Shown here in pieces: positions 10,203 to 22,330 of a stretch of DNA of 64,000 bases. A model generated the notes under the pieces. That model did not search any database, was not told the origin of the DNA, and saw only the letters and a list, made by a program, of their open reading frames with translations. How positions within the stretch are numbered: the stretch's first letter is position 1; each line of letters opens with the position of its first letter. Position numbers and translations under genes: made by a program. Source of the stretch: Sphingomonas hominis. Its GTDB lineage: Bacteria > Pseudomonadota > Alphaproteobacteria > Sphingomonadales > Sphingomonadaceae. The stretch lies in assembly GCF_013328205.1 (NCBI RefSeq), contig NZ_JABULH010000001.1:372001-436000 (forward strand). The letters are read 5' to 3'.

Positions 10203-10236
10203 AAAAGCCCTCCTCCGACATGAGCGGAGGAGGGCT
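10203..10236 (-). terminator. Intrinsic terminator of metK
   Basis: A perfect 12-bp stem (AGCCCTCCTCCG at 10206-10217, CGGAGGAGGGCT at 10225-10236) with a 7-base loop is followed on the minus strand by a run of T. It lies just past the metK stop and faces the convergent PAP2 gene. Confidence 0.9.
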
Positions 10237-10259
10237 GATCGAGTAGGCTGCGGCGAACG

Positions 10260-11477
10260 TTAAGCGACTGCGGCCTTGAGCTGGTCGACCAGGTCGGTCT
10301 TTTCCCAGGTGAAGGTGTCACCTTCCGGCTCGCGGCCGAAGTGACCGTAGGCCGCGGTCTTCGAGTAGATCGGCGCATTGAGCTTCAGATGCTCGCGGAT
10401 GCCCTTGGGCGTCAGGCGCACGAGCTTTGGCAGCGCCTGCTCCAATACCGCTTCATCGACCGAACCGGTACCGTGCAGGTCGACGTACACCGACAATGGC
10501 TCCGCGATGCCGATCGCGTAGGAGAGCTGGATCGTGCAGCGCTTGGCGAGCCCCGCCGCGACGACGTTCTTGGCGAGATAGCGCGCGACATACGCGGCCG
10601 AGCGGTCGACCTTGGTCGGGTCCTTGCCGCTGAACGCGCCGCCGCCGTGCGGGGCGGCACCGCCGTAGGTGTCGACGATGATCTTGCGACCCGTGAGGCC
10701 GGCGTCGCCGTCCGGCCCGCCGATCTCGAACGCCCCGGTCGGGTTAATGTAGATCGCGGTGTCCGCACCCACGAAACCGTCGGGCAGCACGTCGGTCAGC
10801 ACGCCGGTGACGTAATCCTTCAACTGCGCGTATTTGGCGGCGTCGGCATTGTCGCCCTTCTCGCAGAAGCCCTTCTTATGCTGCGTCGAGACGACCAGTG
10901 CGGTCGCCTTGATCGGCGCGCCGTTCTCGTAATGCAACGTCACCTGGCTCTTGGCATCGGGCTCCAGGAACGGCGCCGCGCCGGAGTGGCGGTCGGCGGC
11001 CATGCGCTCAAGGATCTGGTGGCTGTAGTAGAGCGTGGCGGGCATCAAGCCGGGCGTCTCGTCGGTCGCGTAACCGAACATGATGCCCTGGTCGCCCGCG
11101 CCCTCGTCCTTGTTGCCGGCCTCGTCGACGCCCATCGCGATCTCGGCCGACTGGCCGTGCAAATTGTTCGAGAAGTCGAACGTCTGCCAGTGGAAGCCGT
11201 CCTGCTCGTAGCCGATGCGGCGAACGGTGTCGCGCACCGCCTGTTCGATCTCCGCTTCGATGCCCGGCGCCCAGGCGCCGTTCTCGTAAACGCCCTTGCC
11301 GCGGATCTCGCCCGCCAGCACGACCTTGTTGGTGGTGGTCAGCGTCTCGCACGCGACGCGCGCCTGCGGGTCCTTGGACAGGAACAGGTCGACGATCGCG
11401 TCGGAAATCTGGTCGGCGACCTTGTCGGGATGGCCCTCGGACACGGACTCGGAGGTGAACAGGAACGACTGGCGCAT
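10260..11477 (-). CDS. metK: S-adenosylmethionine synthetase
   Basis: 405-aa enzyme making SAM from methionine and ATP. The family signatures are visible: [21 protein letters not shown] at the N-terminus, [19 protein letters not shown] in the middle, and the P-loop-like [19 protein letters not shown]. The ATG at 11477 has GGAG a few bases upstream. A copy of the SahR-type palindrome lies 22 bases before the start, linking SAM synthesis with the metF-metH operon. The upstream gene lnt is on the same strand, 47 bases away. Confidence 0.97.
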   Translation of the reverse strand: MRQSFLFTSESVSEGHPDKVADQISDAIVDLFLSKDPQARVACETLTTTNKVVLAGEIRGKGVYENGAWAPGIEAEIEQAVRDTVRRIGYEQDGFHWQTFDFSNNLHGQSAEIAMGVDEAGNKDEGAGDQGIMFGYATDETPGLMPATLYYSHQILERMAADRHSGAAPFLEPDAKSQVTLHYENGAPIKATALVVSTQHKKGFCEKGDNADAAKYAQLKDYVTGVLTDVLPDGFVGADTAIYINPTGAFEIGGPDGDAGLTGRKIIVDTYGGAAPHGGGAFSGKDPTKVDRSAAYVARYLAKNVVAAGLAKRCTIQLSYAIGIAEPLSVYVDLHGTGSVDEAVLEQALPKLVRLTPKGIREHLKLNAPIYSKTAAYGHFGREPEGDTFTWEKTDLVDQLKAAVA

Positions 11478-11499
11478 GAAAGCTCCGCAACAGATAACG

Positions 11500-11519
11500 A
11501 TATAAAGATAGCTTTAAGT
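11500..11519 (-). promoter_or_regulatory. Second SahR-type operator, upstream of metK
   Basis: ATATAAAGATAGCTTTAAGT matches the perfect palindrome at 1221-1240 in 17 of 20 positions. On the minus strand the metK-proximal half contains CTTTATATC, giving a -10-like TATATC in the same relation to the operator as at the regulator's promoter. No strong -35 is seen. It lies within the 47-bp lnt-metK gap, so metK has its own regulated promoter inside the cluster. Confidence 0.75.
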
Positions 11520-11524
11520 CATCA

Positions 11525-13072
11525 CTATCGCGCGCGGCGGCGGAGGACAAGAGCGGCAGCGACCAGCACCAGCGCGACGATGCCCGCCATCAGATTGCCG
11601 GCACGCGCGAACAGCGTAGGGTCGGCAGGCGGCGGCAGCCCCGCCTCGATCGCGCCCGCCCGCAGGTGCGGCACGGTGGCGAGCAGCGTACCGTCGGCGG
11701 CAATCACGGCCGAGATGCCGTTGGGCGTGGCGCGAACGACCGGCAGCCCTTCCTCGATCGCGCGCATCCGCGCCTGCGCCAGATGCTGCGGCGGGCCCCA
11801 ACTGCCGAACCACGCATCGTTCGACGGGTTGAACAGCAGGCGCGGGCGATTCGCGGGATCGACCACCTGGCCGGAGAAGATAATCTCGTAGCAGAGTTGG
11901 GTTCCGATCGCGCCGAAGCCGGGCGTGTCGAGCGTGCGCGGACCGGGTCCGGGCAGGAAGTCAAAATCGCCCGGCACCAGCCGCGCGAGGCCGAGCGGTT
12001 TGAGCAGCCACGGCATTGGCAGATACTCGCCGTATGGAACGAGGTGCGCCTTGTCGTAGCGCGCGGCGAGCCGCGCGTCGGGCGTAACTGCGAACACCGA
12101 ATTGTAGCCGGCGGTGATATCGCCCTTTCCATCGAAGGTCAGCGCGGTGCCGCCGGTCAGCAGCAGGTCGCGCGGTCCCAGCAGTGCGGCCATCCGCTCG
12201 CGGATGAGGTAGGGGCTGCGGTCGCCGTAGACCCAGAACGGATAATCGTCCTCTATGAAGTCGCGGACCACGCCTTCGGGCCAGACGACCAGTCGCGGCG
12301 CGCTGCCGGGGCGGCCCGACAGCGCCGACAGGCGACGCAGCATCATCTCGCCGTCGCTCTCACCGCGCTCGTCCTGCGCGACATTGGGTTGCACCACAAC
12401 GACGCGCGGGGTCGTGGGCGTGAGCGGAGGCGCCGTGTCGCGGTAACTGAACGCCTGCGCGATGAGCAGCAGCACGACCGTGAGGCCCGCGATCGCCGGA
12501 CCGAGCCGCCGGCGTCCACCGACGAGCAGCAGGCCCGCGAGCAGCACCGTCAGCCCCGACAGGCCGTAGGTGCCCACCCAGCGCGCCAGCATCGCCGCCG
12601 GCTGCACCGGTACCCAGACGACGCCGAGCGGGTCCCAGGCGTAGCCGGTGAACATCCAGCTTCGCACCCACTCGGTCGCGATCCACGCCGCGGCGAACAG
12701 CAGCACCCAGGCGAGGTCGATGCGGCGCGCGCGCCAGCGCCACGCGATCCCGGCCGCGACCATCGGATAGACCGCGAGGTAGAGCGCGAGCGCGAGGGGC
12801 GCGACATAGCCGAGCACGGGCGGCATCTTGTCCTGAAAATCAAAGGCGTGCTGAAACCAATTGTCGTTGATCGTGAAGTGTCCGACCCCGAACACCCAAC
12901 CGCGCCACAATGCCGCCTTCCACGTCGGCGCGTCGTGCACCAGCCACATCCAGCCCGCGAAACAGGTGAGCGTCAGGACCCAGAGCTGAAGCGGCGCGAA
13001 CCCGCACGCCGCCGCTGCGCCGAGCAACAAGGCGGAGAGCGCGGGATAATGGCGGATAAGCGTGACGAACAA
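11525..13072 (-). CDS. lnt: Apolipoprotein N-acyltransferase
   Basis: Inner-membrane enzyme that adds the third acyl chain to lipoproteins. There is an N-terminal membrane domain of several helices, then a nitrilase-like domain with the Glu-Lys-Cys triad: Glu in VVWPEGVV, Lys in [14 protein letters not shown] and Cys in [13 protein letters not shown]. The TTG at 13072 is preferred as start because GAGGAAG lies just upstream and the protein then begins at the first helix (515 aa). An ATG at 13156 would add a cysteine-rich, non-conserved-looking tail. It precedes metK, as in many alphaproteobacteria, but has lost direct contact with corC. Confidence 0.93.
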   Translation of the reverse strand: MFVTLIRHYPALSALLLGAAAACGFAPLQLWVLTLTCFAGWMWLVHDAPTWKAALWRGWVFGVGHFTINDNWFQHAFDFQDKMPPVLGYVAPLALALYLAVYPMVAAGIAWRWRARRIDLAWVLLFAAAWIATEWVRSWMFTGYAWDPLGVVWVPVQPAAMLARWVGTYGLSGLTVLLAGLLLVGGRRRLGPAIAGLTVVLLLIAQAFSYRDTAPPLTPTTPRVVVVQPNVAQDERGESDGEMMLRRLSALSGRPGSAPRLVVWPEGVVRDFIEDDYPFWVYGDRSPYLIRERMAALLGPRDLLLTGGTALTFDGKGDITAGYNSVFAVTPDARLAARYDKAHLVPYGEYLPMPWLLKPLGLARLVPGDFDFLPGPGPRTLDTPGFGAIGTQLCYEIIFSGQVVDPANRPRLLFNPSNDAWFGSWGPPQHLAQARMRAIEEGLPVVRATPNGISAVIAADGTLLATVPHLRAGAIEAGLPPPADPTLFARAGNLMAGIVALVLVAAALVLRRRAR

Positions 13073-13214
13073 CCGGACTTCCTCGATGCCGCGCGCGAAC
13101 GCCGCGGGCTCGCGCGTGTTTGCGCGAGCGGCACACGCGGCACAAGTGATACGCATCACCGGCAGCGCGAACGGGGGCGTGACGGAGCGCCCAGCGCGCT
13201 TTAGACCGGTTCCT

Positions 13215-13649
13215 ATGACACTCAGGCCATTCCACCTCGCTTTTCCGGTCCATGACCTCGCGGCCGCGCGTGCGTTCTACGCCGGCGTGCTCGGTTGCCG
13301 CGAAGGGCGGTCGAGCGATCAGTGGATCGATTTCGATCTGATGGGGCATCAGATCGTCGCGCACCTAGATCCCGCGGCGAGAGCAGTCGCCGTTGCGAAC
13401 GAAGTTGACGGCCATCACGTGCCGGTGCCGCATTTCGGGGTCGTGCTGACCATGCCCGACTGGCAGGCGCTCGCCGACCGCGTGGCCGCCGCGGGAGTGA
13501 CGTTCGGGATCGAGCCGCACGTCCGCTTCAAAGGGCAGGTCGGCGAGCAGGCGACGATGTTCTTCCGCGATCCCTCCGGCAACGCGTTGGAGTTCAAGGC
13601 GTTCGTCGACGATCAGATGTTGTTCGCGACCGAGGAGATGCCCGCATGA
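13215..13649 (+). CDS. VOC (glyoxalase-fold) family protein
   Basis: 144 aa made of two beta-alpha-beta-beta-beta units of the vicinal-oxygen-chelate fold. The first strand FHLAFPVHD carries a His, and the final NALEFKAF carries a Glu at the usual metal-ligand places; [12 protein letters not shown] and [11 protein letters not shown] are typical. Substrate unknown. It diverges from lnt and is coupled to the next gene by an ATGA overlap. Confidence 0.85.
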   Translation: MTLRPFHLAFPVHDLAAARAFYAGVLGCREGRSSDQWIDFDLMGHQIVAHLDPAARAVAVANEVDGHHVPVPHFGVVLTMPDWQALADRVAAAGVTFGIEPHVRFKGQVGEQATMFFRDPSGNALEFKAFVDDQMLFATEEMPA

Positions 13650-13948
13650 GCCAGCCGATCGAAGTCGACCTGCCGCACCGCCTTGGCAAGGCCGCCGCCA
13701 AGCAGCGGATCGAGGGCGGCTTCGGCAAGCTCGCCGGCTTCATCCCCGGCGGTCACGTCGCCGAACATCACTGGACCGGCGACACGCTCAACTTCGTCGC
13801 CGAAGGCATGGGGCAGCGCGTGGCGGTGCGGCTCGATGTCAGCGACAGCAACGTCCACGCCTCGTTCGAGCTGCCGGGTTTCCTGGCGATGTTCGGCGAC
13901 CAGCTCCGCGCCAAGTTGCAGAAGGAAGGCCCCAAGCTGCTTGAGTAG
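13646..13948 (+). CDS. Polyhydroxyalkanoic acid system family protein
   Basis: 100 aa resembling the small PHA-granule-associated family (PHA_gran_rgn). It opens with [22 protein letters not shown] and has a beta-rich middle ([16 protein letters not shown]) and the ending LRAKLQKEG. Such proteins are linked with polyhydroxyalkanoate granules, though many lie far from phb genes, as here. It is coupled to the VOC gene. A short hairpin (13955-13971) follows the stop but has no T-run. Confidence 0.8.
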   Translation: MSQPIEVDLPHRLGKAAAKQRIEGGFGKLAGFIPGGHVAEHHWTGDTLNFVAEGMGQRVAVRLDVSDSNVHASFELPGFLAMFGDQLRAKLQKEGPKLLE

Positions 13949-14025
13949 CAAATAACCTCCACAATGGAGGTACCCGCAACGAAGCGGTGGGTCGTTCGCT
14001 CAAGGGGCGAAGGGACCTTTGTTTA

Positions 14026-14226
14026 ATGCGTGACGTGTTGATCCCGGTGCTCGATGCACCGGTCGAGGGCGACGCCGGATGGCGCGGCGTTGATCCAGAA
14101 TTGCTTGCCGTTCTCCACCGCGACGTGCTCGAAACGATTCGGGTGACGATCGAAAGGTCTGCGCACCCCAGTTGCGCCTGCTGCCACGAATTGGCCGCAG
14201 CACTCGATCGCTATCTGGTCGAATAA
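14026..14226 (+). CDS. Hypothetical 66-aa protein
   Basis: This short open frame begins with ATG after AAGGGACC. The product has a CACC cluster (residues about 49-52) in an otherwise helical, acidic chain and no signal peptide or recognised domain. Its 3' end overlaps the end of the convergent 82-aa membrane protein gene by 16 bases. It is not recognised, and spurious translation cannot be excluded. Confidence 0.4.
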   Translation: MRDVLIPVLDAPVEGDAGWRGVDPELLAVLHRDVLETIRVTIERSAHPSCACCHELAAALDRYLVE

Positions 14227-14459
14227 TCCGCAAAGGCGGTCGTCCGCAGCCTGCGCCGGCGGCGTTGCATGATAGCCGCGACAGTCACGACCGGCCCGGC
14301 ACCGAGCAGCGATGCCGCATCAAAGCCGATTGCGGGACCGATACGTGACACGGCGGCATATTGGCTCGCCTTCGCCAGTGCCACCGTGACGACGATGAAA
14401 GCGAGAGCGTCGACGACCCGTTGTGCCGAGAACGACGCGCGACCGCGCGCCGCCTCCAT
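14211..14459 (-). CDS. Small membrane protein, 82 aa, unknown
   Basis: The product has two hydrophobic stretches (about 16-34, ALAFIVVTVALAKASQ, and about 46-66, FDAASLLGAGPVVTVAAIM) followed by an arginine block MQRRRRRLR, which fits an inner-membrane protein with a cytosolic basic tail. It starts 2 bases after the stop of the sorbosone-dehydrogenase-like gene, so the two are co-transcribed. Family unknown; it may be a membrane partner of that enzyme (inference from position only). Confidence 0.5.
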   Translation of the reverse strand: MEAARGRASFSAQRVVDALAFIVVTVALAKASQYAAVSRIGPAIGFDAASLLGAGPVVTVAAIMQRRRRRLRTTAFADYSTR

Positions 14460-14461
14460 CG

Positions 14462-15811
14462 TCAGCGTGCCGCCGCGACCACCGGCTGGTTCCCGCTGAC
14501 CCGCCAGATCGTGTTGCCGACGTCGTCTGCGACCAGCAGACCGCCGCGCGCGTCCGCCTTCACGTCGACCGGCCGGCCGTGCGCCTCGCCGTCCGCGTTG
14601 ACGAAGCCGGTCAGCACGTCGATCGGCTTCGCGCCCTTCACCGGCCAACCGCGCGGGGTGAAGGGGACGAACACGATCTTATAGCCCGACAGCGGCTTGC
14701 GGTTCCACGATCCGTGCTCGCCGACGAAGGTGCCGCGCGCGAAGCGGTCGCCCAGCCGCACATCGTTGGCGAACGACAGGCCGAGTGCCGCGACGTGCGG
14801 CCCCAGCGCGTAATCGGGACGCTTGGAATATTGCTGGAGTTCCGGGTTCTTCGGCTCGACGCGCGGGTCGGGATAGCCACCCCAATAATACCACGGCCAG
14901 CCGAAGTGATCGCCGAACTCGACTGCCGTCAGGTAATCGGGCGCGAGGTCGGAGCCGAGCATGTCGCGCTCGTTGACCACGGTCCACAAGGCGCGCGTGT
15001 CGGGGTTGAGCGCCATGCCGTTGGCGTTGCGCAGGCCCGCGGCGTAGATGCGGAAGGTCTTTTCCTTCGGGAAAACCTGGAGGATGGCGGCGCGGTTGCG
15101 TTCCTGGTCGAGCCCGTTCTCGGCCACATTCGACGACGAACCAACCGACAAATAGAGCGTGCGTCCGTCCTCCGAGGCGATGACGTTGCGCGCCCAGTGG
15201 TTGCCGCCACCCGGATAACGGATGACCAGTTCGGGCTTGGCAGTGATCTTCGTCTCGCCCGCGGTGTAGGGCACGCGCACCAGCGAGTCGGTGTTGGCGA
15301 CGTAGAGCTGACCCTCGAACAGCACCATGCCCGAGGGCGAGTTGAGCCCGGTCATGAACGGCGTCTTCAACTCCGCTACGCCATCACCGTTGGCGTCGCG
15401 CAGCAAGGTAATACGGTTGGCGGAGGGCACGCCCGCGCCGACGCGGCCGAGCAGCGTCTTCATCACCCAATTCTTGATGCCGCCACCCTCGCGCGGGGGC
15501 GAGTTGGTTTCGGCCACCAGCACATCGCCGTTGGGCAGGCGGTACAGCCAGCGCGGATGGTCGAGCCCGGTCGCGAACGGTTGCACACGCAGGCCCGCAG
15601 CGACGATGGGGCGCTCGCCGTTCTTCCACCCGATCGGATCGGCGGTGCCGACCGTCGGGATGACCTGCTGGCGCGGCGCGGTGATGTCGGGACGCGCGCC
15701 CGCGACCGCGTTGACGTCGAGCTTGGCCTGGTCGGGCCAGGCGAGCCACACAAAGATGCCGATGGCGACGAGGACGATCAGGCCGAAGACGGCGAGCACA
15801 TGCTTGAGCAT
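14462..15811 (-). CDS. PQQ-dependent sugar/sorbosone dehydrogenase family protein
   Basis: 449 aa. The N-terminal hydrophobic segment (about 5-25) is a signal anchor that places the enzyme in the periplasm. The rest is a six-bladed beta-propeller of the soluble glucose/sorbosone dehydrogenase type. Visible motifs are LPNGDVLVAETN, GNHWARNV, YLSVGSSSNVAE, AAGLRNANGMALNP with VNERDMLG, and the terminal GGLLVADDVGNTIWRVSG. Many family members oxidise aldoses with PQQ; no pqq synthesis genes are in this window. It heads a two-gene unit with the 82-aa membrane protein. Confidence 0.88.
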   Translation of the reverse strand: MLKHVLAVFGLIVLVAIGIFVWLAWPDQAKLDVNAVAGARPDITAPRQQVIPTVGTADPIGWKNGERPIVAAGLRVQPFATGLDHPRWLYRLPNGDVLVAETNSPPREGGGIKNWVMKTLLGRVGAGVPSANRITLLRDANGDGVAELKTPFMTGLNSPSGMVLFEGQLYVANTDSLVRVPYTAGETKITAKPELVIRYPGGGNHWARNVIASEDGRTLYLSVGSSSNVAENGLDQERNRAAILQVFPKEKTFRIYAAGLRNANGMALNPDTRALWTVVNERDMLGSDLAPDYLTAVEFGDHFGWPWYYWGGYPDPRVEPKNPELQQYSKRPDYALGPHVAALGLSFANDVRLGDRFARGTFVGEHGSWNRKPLSGYKIVFVPFTPRGWPVKGAKPIDVLTGFVNADGEAHGRPVDVKADARGGLLVADDVGNTIWRVSGNQPVVAAAR

Positions 15812-15885
15812 GAGCGATATGTAAGCGCTCGCGCGGTACGATGCACGCGGCTTGTGCGCGGCGAAAGGATGCGGGGAAACGATAA

Positions 15886-15916
15886 GGCCGCCGGCATGGG
15901 GGGCATGCCGACGGCC
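15886..15916 (-). terminator. Second hairpin downstream of katG
   Basis: GGCCGCCGGCAT and ATGCCGACGGCC pair in 11 of 12 positions around a G-rich 7-base loop. On the minus strand a TTATCGTTT stretch follows. Together with the hairpin at 15973-16006 it forms a tandem pair between katG and the next minus-strand gene. Confidence 0.45.
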
Positions 15917-15972
15917 ACCGACTAGGCAGCTCCCGGTGCGACCCGAAGGGCTTGCGTCGCCGATCTCGAATG

Positions 15973-16006
15973 GAAAGGGCGGACCGCAGGAAGCGATCCG
16001 CCCTTC
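15973..16006 (-). terminator. Probable katG terminator hairpin
   Basis: AAGGGCGGA (15975-15983) and TCCGCCCTT (15997-16005) form a 9-bp stem, extended by CGC/GCG after one mismatch. On the minus strand only a short T-run follows, so termination may be partial. Confidence 0.6.
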
Positions 16007-16059
16007 ACCGTGTTGGTGGCTGCGCTACCGGCTGGTGCCGGCGGGCGCAACTACATGGA

Positions 16060-18354
<2,295 letters not shown>

Positions 18355-18441
18355 TTAGTGGGTATCTGTGTCTAACCGGTGACGATTGATCGGGGAAACG
18401 CTAAATCACGTCGCCACTGATCGTTATGTTCGATCAGGCGA

Positions 18442-19356
<915 letters not shown>

Positions 19357-19366
19357 AGTGGCTGCG

Positions 19367-19879
19367 TCATTCCTCTCGGATCAGATACGGGTCGGCGATG
19401 CCGAGTTCGGAGAGCGCCGCGCGTTCGATTTCCTCCATCGCGTCCCCCTCTTCGTCGGTGCCGTGATCATAGCCTAGCAGATGCAGCGTCCCGTGCACCA
19501 CCAGGTGCGACAGGTGATGCTCGACCGAAATGCCGCGTTCCGCTGCCTCGCGCTCGCAGATGCCGTGGGCGAGCACGATGTCGCCCAGCAGCACCTCGCC
19601 GTCGTCGCTGTTCTGCGTAACGGTATCGATCAGATCGGGCTGCACCATCGGGAACGACAGCACGTTGGTCGGCTTGTCCTTGCCGCGATATTGCCTGTTG
19701 AGCGCATGAACCTCGTCGTCGCTGGTCAGCCGGACGCTCACCTCGACGTGCGCCGGGGTGGTCAGCAGTTCGCCGTGCGGAGTACGCGACACCGCCGCGC
19801 GCGCGGCAGCAAGGATCAGCGCGTCCCAGTCGGTGCGGTCATCCCAAGGCGCCTCGCGCGTCAGCTCGACGTGGATCAT
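19367..19879 (-). CDS. ybeY: Endoribonuclease YbeY (rRNA maturation factor)
   Basis: 170-aa zinc-dependent RNase for 16S rRNA 3'-end processing and ribosome quality control. The metal motif is complete: HLVVHGTLHLLGYDH, with three His ligands. Upstream, LNRQYRGKDKPTNVLSFP is the conserved family segment. ATG 19879 overlaps the phoH stop (ATGA), which decides the start. Confidence 0.96.
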   Translation of the reverse strand: MIHVELTREAPWDDRTDWDALILAAARAAVSRTPHGELLTTPAHVEVSVRLTSDDEVHALNRQYRGKDKPTNVLSFPMVQPDLIDTVTQNSDDGEVLLGDIVLAHGICEREAAERGISVEHHLSHLVVHGTLHLLGYDHGTDEEGDAMEEIERAALSELGIADPYLIREE

Positions 19880-20877
19880 GCCTCGACCCCCTCGTATGCC
19901 TCGACGATGCGCCCGACGATCGGGTGGCGCACGACGTCGGCTGCGGTGAAGCGGCACAGCGAAATGCCCTCGACCCCGTCCAACCGCTGCGTCGCGTCGG
20001 CAAGGCCGCTCGCGCGGACGCCGCCGGGCAGGTCGGTCTGGTTGGGGTCGCCGCAGATCACCATGCGGCTGTTCTGCCCGAAGCGGGTCAGGAACATCTT
20101 CATCTGCGCGGGCGTCGTGTTCTGCGCTTCGTCGAGGATCACGAACGCGTCGGCGAGCGTGCGCCCGCGCATGAACGCAATCGGTGCGATCTCGATCTCG
20201 CCCGACGCGATTCGCCGCTCGACCTGCTCGGCGGGCAGGCAGTCGTACAGCGCGTCGTACAACGGGCGAAGATAGGGATCGACCTTCTCCTTCATGTCGC
20301 CGGGCAGGAAGCCGAGCCGCTCGCCCGCCTCGACCGCGGGGCGCGACAGGATCAGCCGCTGGACGCTGCCGGTGATCAGCTGCGCCACCGCCTGCGCGAC
20401 CGCGATATAGGTCTTGCCCGTACCCGCCGGCCCCAGCGCAAAGATCATGTCGTTGGTGGTCAGCTCGCGCATGTAATGCGCCTGCGCCGCGGTGCGCGGC
20501 ACGATCGTCTTCTTGCGCGTGCGGATCATCACCGATGGCGCACCGGGCCCTGCGTCGGCGCGGATGATGCCGGTCAGCACCGGCTCCGCCGCCATCGCGA
20601 TCGACGCGTCGACCAGGCCGGTATCGACCTCCTCGCCGCGTTGCAGCCGCTGGTACAGGTCGTTCAGCACGTCACGCGCCAGCGCGACCTGCTCGGCGGT
20701 CCCCTCCAGCCCGACGCGATTGCCGCGCGCGGTGATGTAGACCCCCAACCGGTTTTCCAGCGCGACCAGATGCTGATCGTATTGGCCGAACAACTGCACC
20801 AGCAGTTGCGGCCTGTCGAACAGGAGTTCGACGCGGGCACGTTCCCCCGTCTGGGCGGGAGCAGGCTTGCGACTCAT
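19876..20877 (-). CDS. phoH: PhoH family ATPase (YbeZ type)
   Basis: 333 aa. An N-terminal KH-like region (about 20-90, LGVYITARGNRVGLEG) precedes a PhoH ATPase domain with Walker A GPAGTGKTY, the LSRPAVEAGERLGFLPGD loop, Walker B FVILDEAQNT and the sensor VICGDPNQTDLP. Its YbeY neighbour suggests joint work in rRNA processing, as known for E. coli YbeZ-YbeY. The ATG at 20877 has AAAGGA upstream and is preferred to a GTG six codons earlier. Confidence 0.95.
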   Translation of the reverse strand: MSRKPAPAQTGERARVELLFDRPQLLVQLFGQYDQHLVALENRLGVYITARGNRVGLEGTAEQVALARDVLNDLYQRLQRGEEVDTGLVDASIAMAAEPVLTGIIRADAGPGAPSVMIRTRKKTIVPRTAAQAHYMRELTTNDMIFALGPAGTGKTYIAVAQAVAQLITGSVQRLILSRPAVEAGERLGFLPGDMKEKVDPYLRPLYDALYDCLPAEQVERRIASGEIEIAPIAFMRGRTLADAFVILDEAQNTTPAQMKMFLTRFGQNSRMVICGDPNQTDLPGGVRASGLADATQRLDGVEGISLCRFTAADVVRHPIVGRIVEAYEGVEA

Positions 20878-20974
20878 GCGGTCCTTTCGTTGCACACCCC
20901 AAGGTGAGCACTCGCGGGCGCGTGCGCAACTGCCGCGTGCATCGCCCAGATCAGGAAATCGTCACTCCCTGCGC

Positions 20975-22309
20975 TCAGGCCGCGACCGCGACGCGCGCCT
21001 CGCCCGCCAGCGAGTTCGGCCCGGCCTGCGTCAGCGTGACCTCCACCACGTCGCCGATCGCGTAATCGCCGATCAGGTGAACCGATTGCAGCCACGGCGA
21101 CTTCCCGAGCCATTGCCCCGGCAGCTTGCCGCGCCGCTCAACCAGCACGCTGCACGTTTGCCCGAGCGTGCCCGCGTTGAACGCCGCCTGATCGCGGTTG
21201 AGCGCGGCCTGCAGACGTTGCAGGCGATCGTCCATCACCTCGGGCGCGACCTGTTCGGCCATGTCGGCCGCCGGCGTGCCGGGGCGGGGGCTGTACTTGA
21301 ACGAATATGCCTGTGCGTAGCCGACCGCATCGACCAGGCTCAGCGTTTCGGCGAACTCGGCCTCGCTCTCGCCGGGGAAACCGACGATGAAATCGCCCGA
21401 CAGCGCGATGTCGGGGCGGGCGTCGCGGATGCGGTCGAGCAGCCGAAGATAGCTATCGCGCGTGTGGCTGCGGTTCATGGCCCTGAGCACCCGGTCCGCG
21501 CCCGCCTGCACCGGCAGATGGAGGAACGGCATCAGGCTTTCGACATCGCGGTGCGCGTCGATCAATCCCTGGCGCATGTCGTTGGGGTGGCTGGTGGTGT
21601 AGCGGATGCGCGACAGGCCTGAGATGCGGTCCATCGCGCGGATCAGGTCGTGCAGCCCGCGACCGTCCGCATCCTCCCACGCGTTGACGTTCTGCCCCAG
21701 CAACGTGATCTCGCGTGCGCCGGCATCGACCAGCGCCTTCGCCTCATCCAGCACCTGCGCGAACGACCGGCTCACCTCCGCGCCGCGCGTGTAGGGCACG
21801 ACGCAATAGGTGCAGAATTTGTCGCACCCCTCCTGCACGGTCAGGAACGCGCTCGGCCCGACCTTGCGACGGGCAGGCAGCGCGCCGAACTTCGAGGCGA
21901 GCGGCATGTCGGTGTCGAGCGCGGCACTGCCCGACGCCGCGTCGGCGACCAGCCGCGGCAGGTTATGGTACGCCTGCGGCCCGACCACCACGTCGACCTT
22001 GGCGCGGCGCACGATCTCCGCGCCCTCGGCCTGCGCGACGCAGCCCGCCACCGCGATCATCGGTGCGCGCCCATCCTTGCCGGCATGCTTCCGAATGCGG
22101 CCGATGTCCGAATAAACCTTCTCGGTCGCCTTCTCGCGAATGTGACAGGTGTTGAGCACGACGAGGTCGGCGGCATTGGCGTCGTCGGTCGCGGTCAGGC
22201 CGTCGGCGGTCATCAACTCGGCCATGCGCTCGCCGTCGTAGACGTTCATCTGGCAGCCGAACGACTTGACGTGAAAGGTTTTCGGGGGCGATTTCATGCG
22301 CGTGCCCAT
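20975..22309 (-). CDS. miaB: tRNA-2-methylthio-N6-dimethylallyladenosine synthase
   Basis: 444-aa radical-SAM methylthiotransferase that completes ms2i6A37 in tRNAs reading UNN codons. It has an N-terminal UPF0004 domain with three Fe-S cysteines (SFGCQMN, NTCHIRE, AGCVAQ), a radical-SAM core CDKFCTYCVVPYTRG (CxxxCxxC) and a C-terminal TRAM domain (about 375-440). It heads the phoH-ybeY-corC run. Two start codons, 22309 and 22297, are equally plausible. Confidence 0.97.
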   Translation of the reverse strand: MGTRMKSPPKTFHVKSFGCQMNVYDGERMAELMTADGLTATDDANAADLVVLNTCHIREKATEKVYSDIGRIRKHAGKDGRAPMIAVAGCVAQAEGAEIVRRAKVDVVVGPQAYHNLPRLVADAASGSAALDTDMPLASKFGALPARRKVGPSAFLTVQEGCDKFCTYCVVPYTRGAEVSRSFAQVLDEAKALVDAGAREITLLGQNVNAWEDADGRGLHDLIRAMDRISGLSRIRYTTSHPNDMRQGLIDAHRDVESLMPFLHLPVQAGADRVLRAMNRSHTRDSYLRLLDRIRDARPDIALSGDFIVGFPGESEAEFAETLSLVDAVGYAQAYSFKYSPRPGTPAADMAEQVAPEVMDDRLQRLQAALNRDQAAFNAGTLGQTCSVLVERRGKLPGQWLGKSPWLQSVHLIGDYAIGDVVEVTLTQAGPNSLAGEARVAVAA

Positions 22310-22330
22310 AAGGCAAAGCGTCGTAGATCG

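Noticed and set aside
11478-11524. SAM or SAH riboswitch in front of metK
   Set aside because: Only 47 bases separate lnt and metK, and they contain a protein-operator palindrome and a ribosome-binding site. There is no room or pairing for a SAM-II or SAM/SAH aptamer.
13955-13971. Hairpin ACCTCCA/TGGAGGT as a terminator of the PHA-protein gene
   Set aside because: The stem is only 7 bp and no T-run follows, so it is mentioned with the gene but not called as a terminator.
18418-18436. TGATCG/CGATCA hairpin between corC and katG as an OxyR or terminator site
   Set aside because: The stem is only 6 bp, has no T-run, and does not resemble a known OxyR site. The support is too weak to annotate.
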